A DNA stretch of 64,000 nucleotides from Methylocella tundrae (GCF_901905185.1 NZ_CABFMQ020000153.1:1-64000); one strand, 5' to 3'. Positions 29,188 to 37,824 are shown, numbered from the stretch's first letter. The notes: generated by a model from the letters alone, not told the origin. Numbers and translations: made by a program.

Positions 29188-29964
29188 TCAGGAGCTTTTT
29201 TTCGGCGTCTTTCGCGGAGCGGAGACATTCCAGGGCGCGTGCTTTGGCGGCCATACGTCGAGATCTCTCGTGATTGTGGCGCCAAACCGCTCGGGCTCGA
29301 GCAGGCTGTTTTCCTTGCGTTCAAAGGCGAGCACTCGCGTGCCAAGACGGAATGCCTCGCTGAGATCATGCGTTACCATGATGACCGTCATCTGCGTTTC
29401 TCTCCAGAGGCGGAGCATCAGCTCATGGATGTCCGCTCTGATGCCAGGATCGAGGGCGCCAAAGGGCTCGTCGAGCAACAGAATTTTCGGCCGCGTGATC
29501 AGCGCCTGCGCCAGCGCGAGACGCTGCTGCATGCCCCCTGACAATTGCGCCGGGTATTTGGTGAGCGAGGCGGAAAGGCCGACCTCCTCGAGCAGCGCCA
29601 GCGCTTCTTCTACTACTTTGCGCCTCGCCTCTCCGAAAAGCGCGCCAAAGAATTTCGAGCCGGCGAATTCCTTGCCAAGCACGACATTCTCGAGAACCGT
29701 CAGATGCGGGAATACGGAGTAACGCTGAAACACCACGCCACGATCGACGGTCGGCTCTCGCGGCAGCTCCTTCCCATCGACAAGGATGCGTCCGCGCGTC
29801 GGCGTTTCCTCGCTGAGAAGCATGCGCAGGAACGTCGTCTTGCCGCAGCCGGATGGGCCGACAAGCGCGACGAAGGCGTGCGGCGCTATGTCGAGCGAAA
29901 GCTTTTCGAGCACGACGCGGCCGTCATATTCCTTCCAGACATTTTGAAAGCTGATGGTCGTCAT
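29188..29964 (-). CDS. ABC transporter ATP-binding protein (guanidine/nitrate-taurine type)
   Basis: The 258-residue ATPase belongs to the nitrate/sulfonate/taurine importer group. It has a Walker A motif (GPSGCGKTT), the signature LSGGMQQRLALAQAL, Walker B with LLLDEPFGALD and the switch His in VTHDLSEA. It overlaps the permease gene by four bases. As part of the riboswitch-controlled operon it should energise uptake of guanidine. Annotation as a urea or nitrate transporter would rest on homology alone. Confidence 0.92.
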   Translation of the reverse strand: MTTISFQNVWKEYDGRVVLEKLSLDIAPHAFVALVGPSGCGKTTFLRMLLSEETPTRGRILVDGKELPREPTVDRGVVFQRYSVFPHLTVLENVVLGKEFAGSKFFGALFGEARRKVVEEALALLEEVGLSASLTKYPAQLSGGMQQRLALAQALITRPKILLLDEPFGALDPGIRADIHELMLRLWRETQMTVIMVTHDLSEAFRLGTRVLAFERKENSLLEPERFGATITRDLDVWPPKHAPWNVSAPRKTPKKSS

Positions 29965-30779
29965 TTTGAGCGCGCTCCCGCAAACCAGGGGAAGAGCCAG
30001 CCTTGCAGGCGTCGCAAAATATAATCCGACAGAAAGGCAAGGAGCGTGATCCAGGCGACATAAGGCAAAATGACATCCATCGCGAGATAGCGGCGCATCA
30101 AAAAGATGCGGTAGCCGAGCCCGCTTTCGGCGGCGATCGCCTCGGCCGCGATCAGGTAGAGCCAGGCGGCGCCAAGCGACAGCCGGACGGAATCAATGAG
30201 GCGCGGCATCATCTGCGGCGCCACGACGCGGAGCAGAATCTGCCAGGTTGTCGCGCCAAGCGTCTGCGCCTTGACCAATTGCTCTACCGGCAGTTCACTG
30301 ACCCGCAAGGCGAGATCGCGGGTCATAAATGGCGCGATGCCGATGACGATCAGCACGATCTTCGAGACTTCGCCAAGCCCGAACACAATGAACAGGATAG
30401 GCAGGATCGCGAGCGGCGGGATCATCGACAACACCGCGATGAAAGGCGTCAGCAGAACTCGCAGATAGGGCAACAGCCCAACCAGGAGCCCGATGACGCA
30501 ACTACTGACGGTCGCGACCGTGAGGCCGACGCCGAGACGAGTGAGGCTCGCCGCGGTGTCGGACCAAAGAATGATGTCTCCCGTGCGCTTATCAGGCTCA
30601 AAAGCGACGCGTCGCACCGCCGCCGCCAGGCTGTCGAGGCCCGGCAGCAATTTATCGTCTGGATTGCCCGAATGGCGCAGGATCGATCCGATCGCATAGA
30701 TCGCAATCAGCACGACGAAAGGAAGGGCGGGCAGGATGAGGCTTGCTCCCCGATTCGGGCGATAGGTGAGTAAGCGCAT
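29961..30779 (-). CDS. ABC transporter permease
   Basis: This 272-residue membrane protein has about six helices and the cytoplasmic EAA-type loop, here around VEQLVKAQTLGATTWQILLRV, which couples to the ATPase. It belongs to the SsuC/NrtB/TauC family and presumably works as a homodimer. It lies 11 bases after the substrate-binding protein gene and overlaps the ATPase gene (ATGA), giving a continuous importer cassette. Confidence 0.92.
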   Translation of the reverse strand: MRLLTYRPNRGASLILPALPFVVLIAIYAIGSILRHSGNPDDKLLPGLDSLAAAVRRVAFEPDKRTGDIILWSDTAASLTRLGVGLTVATVSSCVIGLLVGLLPYLRVLLTPFIAVLSMIPPLAILPILFIVFGLGEVSKIVLIVIGIAPFMTRDLALRVSELPVEQLVKAQTLGATTWQILLRVVAPQMMPRLIDSVRLSLGAAWLYLIAAEAIAAESGLGYRIFLMRRYLAMDVILPYVAWITLLAFLSDYILRRLQGWLFPWFAGARSK

Positions 30780-30790
30780 GGGAGAAGCCT

Positions 30791-31873
30791 TCAGTTCTTG
30801 GCCGTCGCGGCGGCGTCCATATAGGTCGTCACAAAGCGTAGCCCGATCTTCTTCGGATCGCCAAGAACGCTGCCGTCGGGGAATTTGACTCCAATCACGT
30901 CAGCGCTTTTGGCGGCGTCGCCAAGCAATCCATGCGTGAAGAGAAATTCATTCACAAGCTTCATGGTCTTCGGCAGGGCGGCGCTCGTCGTAAAGGCGAT
31001 GGCGTCGGCTGGCGTGTAGAACATGCGCGTCGTCTTCAGCTGCGATTCGAAACCCGCGAGATCCGTGCCGGAGGCCTTCCCCATGTCCTCCCGCGCAGCC
31101 TGCCCCGCCGGCGTTTTAGCGCTCATGATGGCGAGCGTCTCATACCAGATGCCGGCCAGCGCCTTGCCGAAATCGGGATTTTCTTCCAGCGTCTTCGTAT
31201 TGGCGATTGCAAGGTCCATGATCTCGCCGGGGATCTTGCTCGAGTCGAAGACCTCGTGCGCGTCCTTGCGCTGCATGATTTCGGAGACGATCGGATTCCA
31301 CGTCGTAACCGCCGTGACGTCGGGCGTCGCGAAGGCCGCCGCCATATCGGCGTCGGAGGTGTTGACGACGGTGACATCCTTTTCCGTCATGCCGATCGAG
31401 GCCAGCGCGCGATCGAGCAGGTAATGCGAGACGGAAAATTGGACGAGATTGACCTTCTGGCCTTTGATCGCCTTGAGGTCTGACTTATCCTTCAGGATGA
31501 CGGCGTCATTGCCGTTCGAGAAATCACCGACGATCACGGCGGTGGAATCGACGCCGCCGACGGCCGGCGTCGCCACCGTATCCATGTTGGTGACGGTCAA
31601 GGCGTCAAAAGCGCCCGCTGTATATTGGTTGATCGACTCGGCGTAATCGTTGAATTGAACAACGTCGATCTTGATGCCGTATTTATCGGCCCATTTCTTG
31701 ACGATGCCGTGATCATTCGCCCATTGCCAGGGCATCCAACCTACATAGATCGACCAGGCGAGCTTGAAGTCTTTTTTCGGCGCCGCGGAGACGGCATCCG
31801 CCGCCCCGAACAGCAAAACGGCGCCGAGACCGAGAGACGCGATTTTTGAAGCGAGATTCTTCGTAGGCAACAT
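30791..31873 (-). CDS. periplasmic substrate-binding protein of the guanidine ABC importer
   Basis: GGAGG five bases upstream selects ATG 31873 over a GTG four codons earlier; the product is 360 residues. It has a signal peptide with cleavage expected near AVSA-AP and then a type II (NrtA/SsuA/TauA) binding protein. Recognisable pieces are KLAWSIYVGWMPWQWAND and TAGAFDALTVTNMDTV. It is the first gene of the operon, directly downstream of the guanidine-I riboswitch, so guanidine is the probable ligand; 'putative urea binding protein' is the common but less likely label. Confidence 0.9.
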   Translation of the reverse strand: MLPTKNLASKIASLGLGAVLLFGAADAVSAAPKKDFKLAWSIYVGWMPWQWANDHGIVKKWADKYGIKIDVVQFNDYAESINQYTAGAFDALTVTNMDTVATPAVGGVDSTAVIVGDFSNGNDAVILKDKSDLKAIKGQKVNLVQFSVSHYLLDRALASIGMTEKDVTVVNTSDADMAAAFATPDVTAVTTWNPIVSEIMQRKDAHEVFDSSKIPGEIMDLAIANTKTLEENPDFGKALAGIWYETLAIMSAKTPAGQAAREDMGKASGTDLAGFESQLKTTRMFYTPADAIAFTTSAALPKTMKLVNEFLFTHGLLGDAAKSADVIGVKFPDGSVLGDPKKIGLRFVTTYMDAAATAKN

Positions 31874-31890
31874 CCAATCCTCCACAAAAG

Positions 31891-31920
31891 GGGATTGGCG
31901 AGACCATTGACGCCAATCCC
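31891..31920 (-). promoter_or_regulatory. expression-platform hairpin of the guanidine riboswitch
   Basis: On the transcript GGGATTGGCG and CGCCAATCCC form a perfect 10-bp stem with a 10-base loop, followed by CTTTTG. It could be a weak intrinsic terminator, as the U-run has only four bases. Its loop and 3' arm contain GGTCTC (31905-31900), complementary to GAGACC at the aptamer's 3' edge (31937-31932). The 3' arm CCAATCC is also complementary to GGATTGG between the Shine-Dalgarno and the start codon (31880-31874). Two mutually exclusive structures are therefore possible. Confidence 0.75.
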
Positions 31921-31933
31921 TGACGTCGTTTGG

Positions 31934-32035
31934 TCTCCCGGGCTTTTATCCCGCCGTGCCTCCAGCCGATTTCTCCCAGCTGGATTGCAGCTCTCGGACC
32001 AGCACCGCAAACTCGCGATCGGAACCCTAGCCGCC
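31934..32035 (-). promoter_or_regulatory. guanidine-I riboswitch (ykkC aptamer)
   Basis: Reading the minus strand, the conserved blocks of the ykkC class appear in order and spacing: CTAGGGTTCCG (from 32030), CTGGTCCGAGAG (around 32004-31990), GCTGG-GAGAAA (around 31980-31970), ACGGCGGGA then TAAAAGCCCGGGAGA (31958-31935). This RNA binds guanidinium and switches on guanidine export or degradation genes. It sits 60 bases upstream of the importer operon's first start codon and about 15 bases downstream of a sigma-54 element, so it is at the very 5' end of the transcript. Confidence 0.95.
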
Positions 32036-32050
32036 TTCCAGCGCGATCGT

Positions 32051-32066
32051 TGCAAGCGTGGCGCCA
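32051..32066 (-). promoter_or_regulatory. sigma-54 (RpoN) -24/-12 promoter element
   Basis: On the minus strand TGGCGCCACGCTTGCA has GG and GC separated by ten bases, the invariant spacing of RpoN promoters, and matches TGGC-N8-TTGCA. The predicted start site, near 32040, is only a few bases before the riboswitch aptamer. This implies nitrogen control through an NtrC-type activator. Confidence 0.7.
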
Positions 32067-32356
32067 AGTCCGGAATTGGCCAATTATTTCGTGATAATCG
32101 AATTGATTCAATCTCCTGGATTGGCAGTCCGTAATTTTTGACGCTTGCGCCGGCCCTTTCCCTGCGCCAAAAAAATAATCAGATTGATGGAATCATGATC
32201 AGGCGGCGATGCAATCGCCGATTGCGCCGAAACAATTGATGAGGCGAGCCAAGGCGCAAGATTGTTCGCCGGCGGCGGCCGTTCTACAAAGTGCGCGGCT
32301 GGAGCGCCGGCGCCAGCGCCGCGCCGATCAAGCGTCATCCCCGAAAGGACAGAAAA
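32067..32356. other. regulatory region between the guanidine operon and panE-like gene
   Basis: It contains a perfect 12-bp palindrome AATTGGCCAATT at 32074-32085, directly upstream of the sigma-54 element, and a second dyad ATTGATTCAAT at 32102-32112. These are candidate binding sites for the activator of the guanidine operon, though neither matches the NtrC consensus I know. The remainder should carry the panE-like promoter. Confidence 0.45.
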
Positions 32357-33313
32357 ATGCGCATTCTCGTGGTCGGAGCCGGCGCGATCGGCGGCTATTT
32401 CGGCGCGCGCTTGCTGAAGGCCGGCCGCGACGTCACCTTTCTCGTGCGCTCGAGGCGGGCGGCGCAGCTCGCAAAGACGGGACTCGTCGTCAAAAGTCCG
32501 CTCGGCGACATCGACATTCAAAACCCGCCGGTTATTTCCGCCGAGGCGCTGCGCGAGCCCTTCGATCTCATCATTTTGAGCTGCAAGGCCTATGATCTCG
32601 ATGGCGCTATCGACTCTTTTGCGCCCGCGGTGGGGCCTGACACCGCGATCCTGCCGCTCCTCAATGGCATGCGCCATCTCGATGCGCTCGACGCGCGTTT
32701 TGGCGCGGCCCATGTGCTCGGCGGCCTTTGCGCGATCTCGACGGCGCTCGATCCCGAAGGGCGTATTCTGCATTTCGGGAATTTCCACAATCTGGCGTTT
32801 GGCGAACGCGGCTGCGTCGGCTCGAAGCAAGTGGCGGCGATCGAAACCGCCCTTCTCAATGCTGGCTTCGACGCGCGCCGCAGCGGTAAAATTTTGCAGG
32901 ATATGTGGGACAAATGGGCGTTCATCGCATCGGCCGCCGGGATCACCTGCCTGATGCGCGCCGCGGCCGGCGACATCGCGGCGGCTGGAGCCTCTGACCT
33001 TGCGACATCCCTCGTCGACGAATGCGCTTCGATCGCCGCTGAAAACGGATACGGCCCGAGCGAGGCGGCGCTGGCGCGCAGCAAAACCATGTTGACGGCG
33101 CCGGGATCGGAATTTGTCGCCTCCATGCTGCGCGACGTCGAACGCGGCGCGCCGACGGAGGGCGACCATATTCTCGGCGACCTCCTGAGCCGCAAGGTCG
33201 CCGGCCAGGACCCGAAATCGCTTTTGCGCATCGCCTATGCTCATTTGAAGGCCTATGAGGCGCGCCGCGCGCGTGAGGCGGCCGCCGCCAAACCGCCGCC
33301 GACGCGATCCTGA
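32357..33313 (+). CDS. 2-dehydropantoate 2-reductase family protein
   Basis: GAAAGGA upstream supports ATG 32357, giving 318 residues. The N-terminal Rossmann motif MRILVVGAGAIGGYFGARLL and the C-terminal helical domain (NKWAFIASAAGITC-like, here DKWAFIASAAGITCLMRA) are those of PanE/ApbA ketopantoate reductases, which make pantoate for CoA using NADPH. Many paralogues in this family act on other 2-oxoacids, and the position beside another 2-hydroxyacid-type dehydrogenase leaves the substrate open, so I do not assign panE firmly. Confidence 0.87.
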   Translation: MRILVVGAGAIGGYFGARLLKAGRDVTFLVRSRRAAQLAKTGLVVKSPLGDIDIQNPPVISAEALREPFDLIILSCKAYDLDGAIDSFAPAVGPDTAILPLLNGMRHLDALDARFGAAHVLGGLCAISTALDPEGRILHFGNFHNLAFGERGCVGSKQVAAIETALLNAGFDARRSGKILQDMWDKWAFIASAAGITCLMRAAAGDIAAAGASDLATSLVDECASIAAENGYGPSEAALARSKTMLTAPGSEFVASMLRDVERGAPTEGDHILGDLLSRKVAGQDPKSLLRIAYAHLKAYEARRAREAAAAKPPPTRS

Positions 33314-33377
33314 GCCCTCCACCCATGCATCCAGGGCGCGCTCACATTTGAGCCGCGCCGGAAACCAGGAGAAATCC

Positions 33378-34265
33378 ATGAAAATTGCATTCCTTGGCCT
33401 CGGCGGAATGGGCAGCGCCATGGTGCGCAACCTCGTCAAGGACGGCCATACGGTGGTCGCCTGGAACCGGAGCTATGAGCCGACAAAAGCGATCAACGCG
33501 CTTGGCGTCGCCATCGAACGAACGCCAGCGGAAGCCGCGAAGGAAGGCGATATTGCGATCACCATGCTCGCCGACGACGCGGCGGTCGAAGCCGTGACGC
33601 TCGGCAAGGATGGCATTATCGAAGGACTGAAAGAGGGCGCCGCTCATATCTCGATGAGCACGATTTCCGTCGCGCTGTCGGAGCGGCTGGCCAAGGCGCA
33701 TGCCGAGCGTGGCCAAAACTATGCCGCCGCGCCTGTGTTCGGGCGACCCGAAGCGGCGGAAGCCGGCAAGCTCTTTATCGCGGCCGGCGGCGATGCCGAG
33801 CTTATCGACAAAATCCGCCCGGCGTTGGAGGCGATGGGCCAGCGTGTATTCGTCATGGGCGATCAGCCGGCGCAGGCCAATCTCGTCAAGCTCACGGGCA
33901 ATTTTCTGATTACCTGCGTCATCGAGAGCCTTGCCGAAGCCTTCGCGCTGACCGCCAAGGGTGGCGTCGATACGGCCAAGGTTTTCGAACTGCTGACGGA
34001 GACACTGTTCGCCGCGCCGGTTTACAAGACCTATGGCGCGCTGATCCTCGACGGCAAATTCTCTCCGCCGGGATTCAAAATGCCGCTGGGGCTGAAGGAT
34101 AATCGGCTGCTGCTGCAGGCGGCCGAAAAGCTCGAGGCGCCGCTGCCCTTCGCGTCCATCGTGCGGGATCGTTTTTTGGCGGCGATCGCCAATGGGGATG
34201 GCGGGCTCGACTGGTCGGCGATCGCCAAACGCGCGGCGGAAGACGCAGGGTTCGAAGTGAAGTGA
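33378..34265 (+). CDS. NAD(P)-dependent beta-hydroxyacid dehydrogenase (3-hydroxyisobutyrate dehydrogenase family)
   Basis: The ATG at 33378 follows AGGAGAAATCC; the product is 295 residues. It has the dinucleotide-binding motif GLGGMGSAMVRNL with NRS at the end of strand 2, the substrate-binding loop and the catalytic-Lys helix VKLTGNFLI. Arg rather than Asp after strand 2 suggests NADP use. The family includes tartronate semialdehyde, 3-hydroxyisobutyrate and glyoxylate/succinic semialdehyde reductases (GLYR). It lies 64 bases after the 2-dehydropantoate reductase-like gene and may share its transcript. Confidence 0.88.
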   Translation: MKIAFLGLGGMGSAMVRNLVKDGHTVVAWNRSYEPTKAINALGVAIERTPAEAAKEGDIAITMLADDAAVEAVTLGKDGIIEGLKEGAAHISMSTISVALSERLAKAHAERGQNYAAAPVFGRPEAAEAGKLFIAAGGDAELIDKIRPALEAMGQRVFVMGDQPAQANLVKLTGNFLITCVIESLAEAFALTAKGGVDTAKVFELLTETLFAAPVYKTYGALILDGKFSPPGFKMPLGLKDNRLLLQAAEKLEAPLPFASIVRDRFLAAIANGDGGLDWSAIAKRAAEDAGFEVK

Positions 34266-34308
34266 GGGGGCAACGCTGCTTCATGACCGTCACCGAAAGG
34301 CAAGCGCC

Positions 34309-34968
34309 ATGAGCGTCAGTTTAGAACAGGTCGCCGCGGGACAGGCTGTCTACACCAAACGCACGCTCGCGCTCTACGACCTTATAGTGCTTGGCATATC
34401 CAATCGCCTGATTTGGAGGTGCCCTACTCCACGGCTCCTGGAGCACTACAACAGGCACGTCACCGCCAATCATTTGGATGTTGGGGTTGGGACGGGCTAT
34501 TTCCTGGACCACTGCCGATTTCCGGCGAACCAGCCACGCATCGCGTTGATGGACCTTAATGAGACGACCCTCGACTTCGCCTCTCGTCGAATCGGGCGAT
34601 ACAAGCCGGAGATCTATCTCCGAAATGTCCTGGAGCCGATCTCAATCGACGCGGCGAAATTCGATTCGATCGGCATGAACTATCTACTCCATTGCCTTCC
34701 GGGGACGATACTGTCGAAGTCCGCGGCCTTCGATCACCTGAAGATGTTGATGAATCCGGGCGCGATCCTCTTCGGTTCAACTTTGCTGCAAGGTGGCGTC
34801 TCCCGGAGCGGGCCTGCAAAACGGCTCATGGAGGTTTACAATCGAAAAGGTATATTTTCGAATGAGAACGATGACGCCGACGGCCTCGAACGCGCTCTTG
34901 CTCAGCGGTTTCGATCGGTCTCGATTGAAATCGTGGGCTGTGCGGCGCTATTTTCCGCACGCGCATAA
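34309..34968 (+). CDS. class I SAM-dependent methyltransferase
   Basis: The 219-residue protein carries SAM motif I as LDVGVGTGYFLD (about 56-68), an acidic end of strand 2 (ALMDLNETTLD) and motif IV-like region FDSIGMNYLLHCLPG. This is a Rossmann-fold methyltransferase of the type found with small-molecule and antibiotic biosynthesis; the exact substrate is not evident. Codon use and GC look somewhat lower than in the neighbouring genes, hinting at acquisition. It follows the hydroxyacid dehydrogenase by 43 bases and has no clear partner downstream. Confidence 0.82.
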   Translation: MSVSLEQVAAGQAVYTKRTLALYDLIVLGISNRLIWRCPTPRLLEHYNRHVTANHLDVGVGTGYFLDHCRFPANQPRIALMDLNETTLDFASRRIGRYKPEIYLRNVLEPISIDAAKFDSIGMNYLLHCLPGTILSKSAAFDHLKMLMNPGAILFGSTLLQGGVSRSGPAKRLMEVYNRKGIFSNENDDADGLERALAQRFRSVSIEIVGCAALFSARA

Positions 34969-35244
34969 GCGCCCCGCTTTACCGCCTACCTAAGGCCCGA
35001 GGTTTGGGACCACTTGCGATCACGCGCGTCGCCCGCTCTGCGATTCGCGGCGCACGCAGGCGCTCTGCAGCGCAACGCCGACAAGCGCATGCGGGAGTTT
35101 AGATCAGCTCATTCCAACTCATTGATAACATAGCATGTGTTCTTCTGTGGAATAGCGTTCCGATGGATTCGCATTCCCTTCTTTTGCGATTGTTTTCGAC
35201 GCATCGTGCGGGTCCGGGAAGTCCGCAATTTTTCGGCGTCATGT

Positions 35245-37824
35245 TCAATGTCTGACGAGGCCTTCGCAGCTTGAGCGCGCGCCTTCATTCGCCTTCAGCA
35301 TGGGCGCGATCTTGCTCGCCGGCACAGGGGGGCTGAAGTAATAGCCCTGCATTTCGGTGCAGCCTTCATTGCGCAGCCAGGCGAGTTGTTCGCCTGTTTC
35401 GACGCCTTCGGCCGTGGTCGCGATGCCAAGGCTTGACCCAAGGCCCGCGACCGCGCGCACGATCGCCATGCAATCGCCGCCATCAGACAATTCGCTGACG
35501 AAGGACCGGTCAATCTTGATCTTGTCGAATGGAAAAGCGCGCAAATAGCTGAGGCTCGAATAGCCTGTTCCGAAATCATCCATGGAGACGCTGACGCCGA
35601 GCCCGCGAAGGCGATAGAGCGTTGCAAGATTTGCTTCGCTTTCCGCCAGCAAAATGGATTCGGTGATCTCGAGCTCGAGCCGCGAGGCGGGAAGGCCGGA
35701 ATTCGCGAGCGCGCTCAACACGGCGTGCGTCACATTTCCGGTCTTGAATTGAACCGAGGATAGATTGACGGCGACCTTCAAATTGGCGGGCCAGCGCGCC
35801 GCCTCGGCGCAGGCCTGACGCAACACCCATTCGCCAAGGGGCACGATCAATCCGATCTCTTCGGAAAGAGGGATGAATTCCGCCGGAGGCACTAATCCGC
35901 GCGAGGGATGATGCCAGCGCAGTAAAGCCTCAAAGCCTGTGATCGCGCCTGATTTGAGCGAGACGAGCGGCTGGTAGTAAAGTTCGAATTCGCCGGCCGC
36001 CATAGCGCGCCTCAGATCAATCTCGAGCAAACGGCGCGCCCGCACGCGCGCGTCCATCCCGGGCTCGAAGAAATGAAAGGCGCGCCGGCCTCCGTCCTTG
36101 GCGCGGTAGAGCGCCATATCGGCGTTCTTCAGCAAAAGATCCGAAGAGAGCCCGTCGCCCGGCGCCATTGCGATGCCGATGCTCGTCCCGATCTCAAGGG
36201 AATGGCCCTCGATCACAAAAGGCCGGCTCACCGCGTTGACGACATAGGACGCAAAGCTGCTCGCCTCGTCCGGGCCTGCAAGGCCGGTTCGCAAAATGCC
36301 GAATTCATCGCCGCCAAATCGAGCGACGATATCGGTCGCGCGCAAACAGATGCGGAGCCGATCCGCGACGGCGCGCAAAAGCGCGTCGCCGACCGGATGG
36401 CCGAGCGTGTCGTTGATCGCCTTGAACTGATCGAGATCGAGATAAAACAGCGCGAGCTGGCCTTGTTCGGGATCAAGGCGCGCGAGTTCCTCGTCGAGCC
36501 TTTGGCGAAACAGCGCGCGGTTCGGCAGATCGGTCAGGGCGTCGTGATGCGCCATATGCGCGAGACGCACCTCGGCGCGCTGCTTTTCGGTCACGTCGAT
36601 GATGGTGACAAGATGCGCATGCCGGTCGCGAAAGATGATTGCGCGCGAATGAACGATGACGTCGAGCTGGCTCCGGTCGGATCGCATGTGGCGTCCGATC
36701 CTCTGCGCTACCGCCCCCGCGGGATCGCGGCTTGCAAAGGCGCGAACGTCGTCCCAATCCTCTTCGGGGGTCACGTCGAAAGCCGTCATCGTCAGCAAAT
36801 CCTCACGCGAAAAACCCCAAAGCGCCGCGGCCGCGTCATTGACCGCGAGAAAGCGGAACGTTTCCGGATCGCAAAGCGCCGTCGGCGTCGGGCTGCCGTC
36901 AAAGAGCAGGCGGAAAGAGGTCTCTCGCGCCCTGATGTCGCTGATGTCGGTCAGCGTCACCGCGACGAGATCGCCCATCGCCGATGCGTTAACGCTGAGA
37001 TGCGTATCGGCGCCGGCGTCGAGAAAGGCGTCGATTTCAAAGCGGGCGCTGCCGCCATTTTCGACCACGCCGCAGAATCTCGCGAGCGCGCCGTTTCGGC
37101 CCCCTTCGGCGAGCAGTTCGGACAGACGCCGCCCGCGCAAATCGACGCCGCCGCGCTTCAACAGTCGCGCGGCCCCATCGTTCAGGGCGACAATTTCAAA
37201 GTCGCATGCGGCCTGAGTTTCGTCACGGATGACGGCCAGCGCGACGACGCCTTCATCCGTCGCGCTGAAGATCGCATCGACGAGGCTGTATCTCTGCTCC
37301 CGCTGCTTCATATAGACTTGGCAGAGCGGCGGCCCCCAGCGATTTGATACAGGCAGGGCCAGTAGGTCGTAGCTGCGGACGAGGCCGTCGACGACGGCAT
37401 GAGCCACGGTTTCCGCGGGATAGCTTTTCTTCTGGGCGCGCATGACCGCGTCATGCATCGCTCTGAGCAGACCGCTCGAACGCGGGTTGATCGCCCCCCG
37501 GCGTGAAGGTTGATCAATCCAGGCTTCAATTGTCGGTCCAGCCATGAGAATGTCGAGCTGCCCGGGCGCCGTTACGCGAATCAAAGCCGCGCTGTCGGCA
37601 AGGCGGCCGAGGCCCCCGAGCGCCAGCTCCTCGTAAGGAGGAATGACGTTCGGAGGAACAATCGCCGCGCGCCAGGCGAGATGAAGGGTTTCGATTTCAG
37701 GCGGACGCCGCGCAGTGCTCACCAGAGCGCGCCCCTGCGCCACGCGCCGGTCGCCTCGCATGTCGGCTGCGACATGCTCAACCGGCCCGCCATCGACCTC
37801 GCGTCTCGTCGCCTGCGCCGACAT
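35245..37824 (-). CDS. PAS-GGDEF-EAL cyclic-di-GMP signalling protein
   Basis: GGAG seven bases upstream supports ATG 37824; the product is 859 residues. The N-terminal 190 residues resemble a PAS-like sensory domain of unknown ligand, followed by two more PAS segments (about 195-300 and 305-420), a GGDEF domain with intact RFGGDEF and an EAL domain with intact GFEALLRW, ELEITES, DDFGTGYSSL and TAEGVET. Both synthesis and hydrolysis of c-di-GMP are therefore possible; in such tandem proteins one activity usually dominates. No membrane segment is visible, so it is cytoplasmic. Confidence 0.92.
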   Translation of the reverse strand: MSAQATRREVDGGPVEHVAADMRGDRRVAQGRALVSTARRPPEIETLHLAWRAAIVPPNVIPPYEELALGGLGRLADSAALIRVTAPGQLDILMAGPTIEAWIDQPSRRGAINPRSSGLLRAMHDAVMRAQKKSYPAETVAHAVVDGLVRSYDLLALPVSNRWGPPLCQVYMKQREQRYSLVDAIFSATDEGVVALAVIRDETQAACDFEIVALNDGAARLLKRGGVDLRGRRLSELLAEGGRNGALARFCGVVENGGSARFEIDAFLDAGADTHLSVNASAMGDLVAVTLTDISDIRARETSFRLLFDGSPTPTALCDPETFRFLAVNDAAAALWGFSREDLLTMTAFDVTPEEDWDDVRAFASRDPAGAVAQRIGRHMRSDRSQLDVIVHSRAIIFRDRHAHLVTIIDVTEKQRAEVRLAHMAHHDALTDLPNRALFRQRLDEELARLDPEQGQLALFYLDLDQFKAINDTLGHPVGDALLRAVADRLRICLRATDIVARFGGDEFGILRTGLAGPDEASSFASYVVNAVSRPFVIEGHSLEIGTSIGIAMAPGDGLSSDLLLKNADMALYRAKDGGRRAFHFFEPGMDARVRARRLLEIDLRRAMAAGEFELYYQPLVSLKSGAITGFEALLRWHHPSRGLVPPAEFIPLSEEIGLIVPLGEWVLRQACAEAARWPANLKVAVNLSSVQFKTGNVTHAVLSALANSGLPASRLELEITESILLAESEANLATLYRLRGLGVSVSMDDFGTGYSSLSYLRAFPFDKIKIDRSFVSELSDGGDCMAIVRAVAGLGSSLGIATTAEGVETGEQLAWLRNEGCTEMQGYYFSPPVPASKIAPMLKANEGARSSCEGLVRH

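Noticed and set aside
29104..29254. N-terminal extension of the upstream DUF1989 gene
   Set aside because: The extra 50 residues overlap the ABC ATPase coding end and are not protein-like; ATG 29104 has a ribosome-binding site.
32108..33439. 443-codon minus-strand open frame
   Set aside because: Antisense to the PanE-like gene and its upstream region; Arg/Ala-rich translation with no fold, a shadow of GC-rich codon bias.
36073..37347. 424-codon plus-strand open frame
   Set aside because: Antisense to the PAS-GGDEF-EAL gene, which has intact catalytic motifs.
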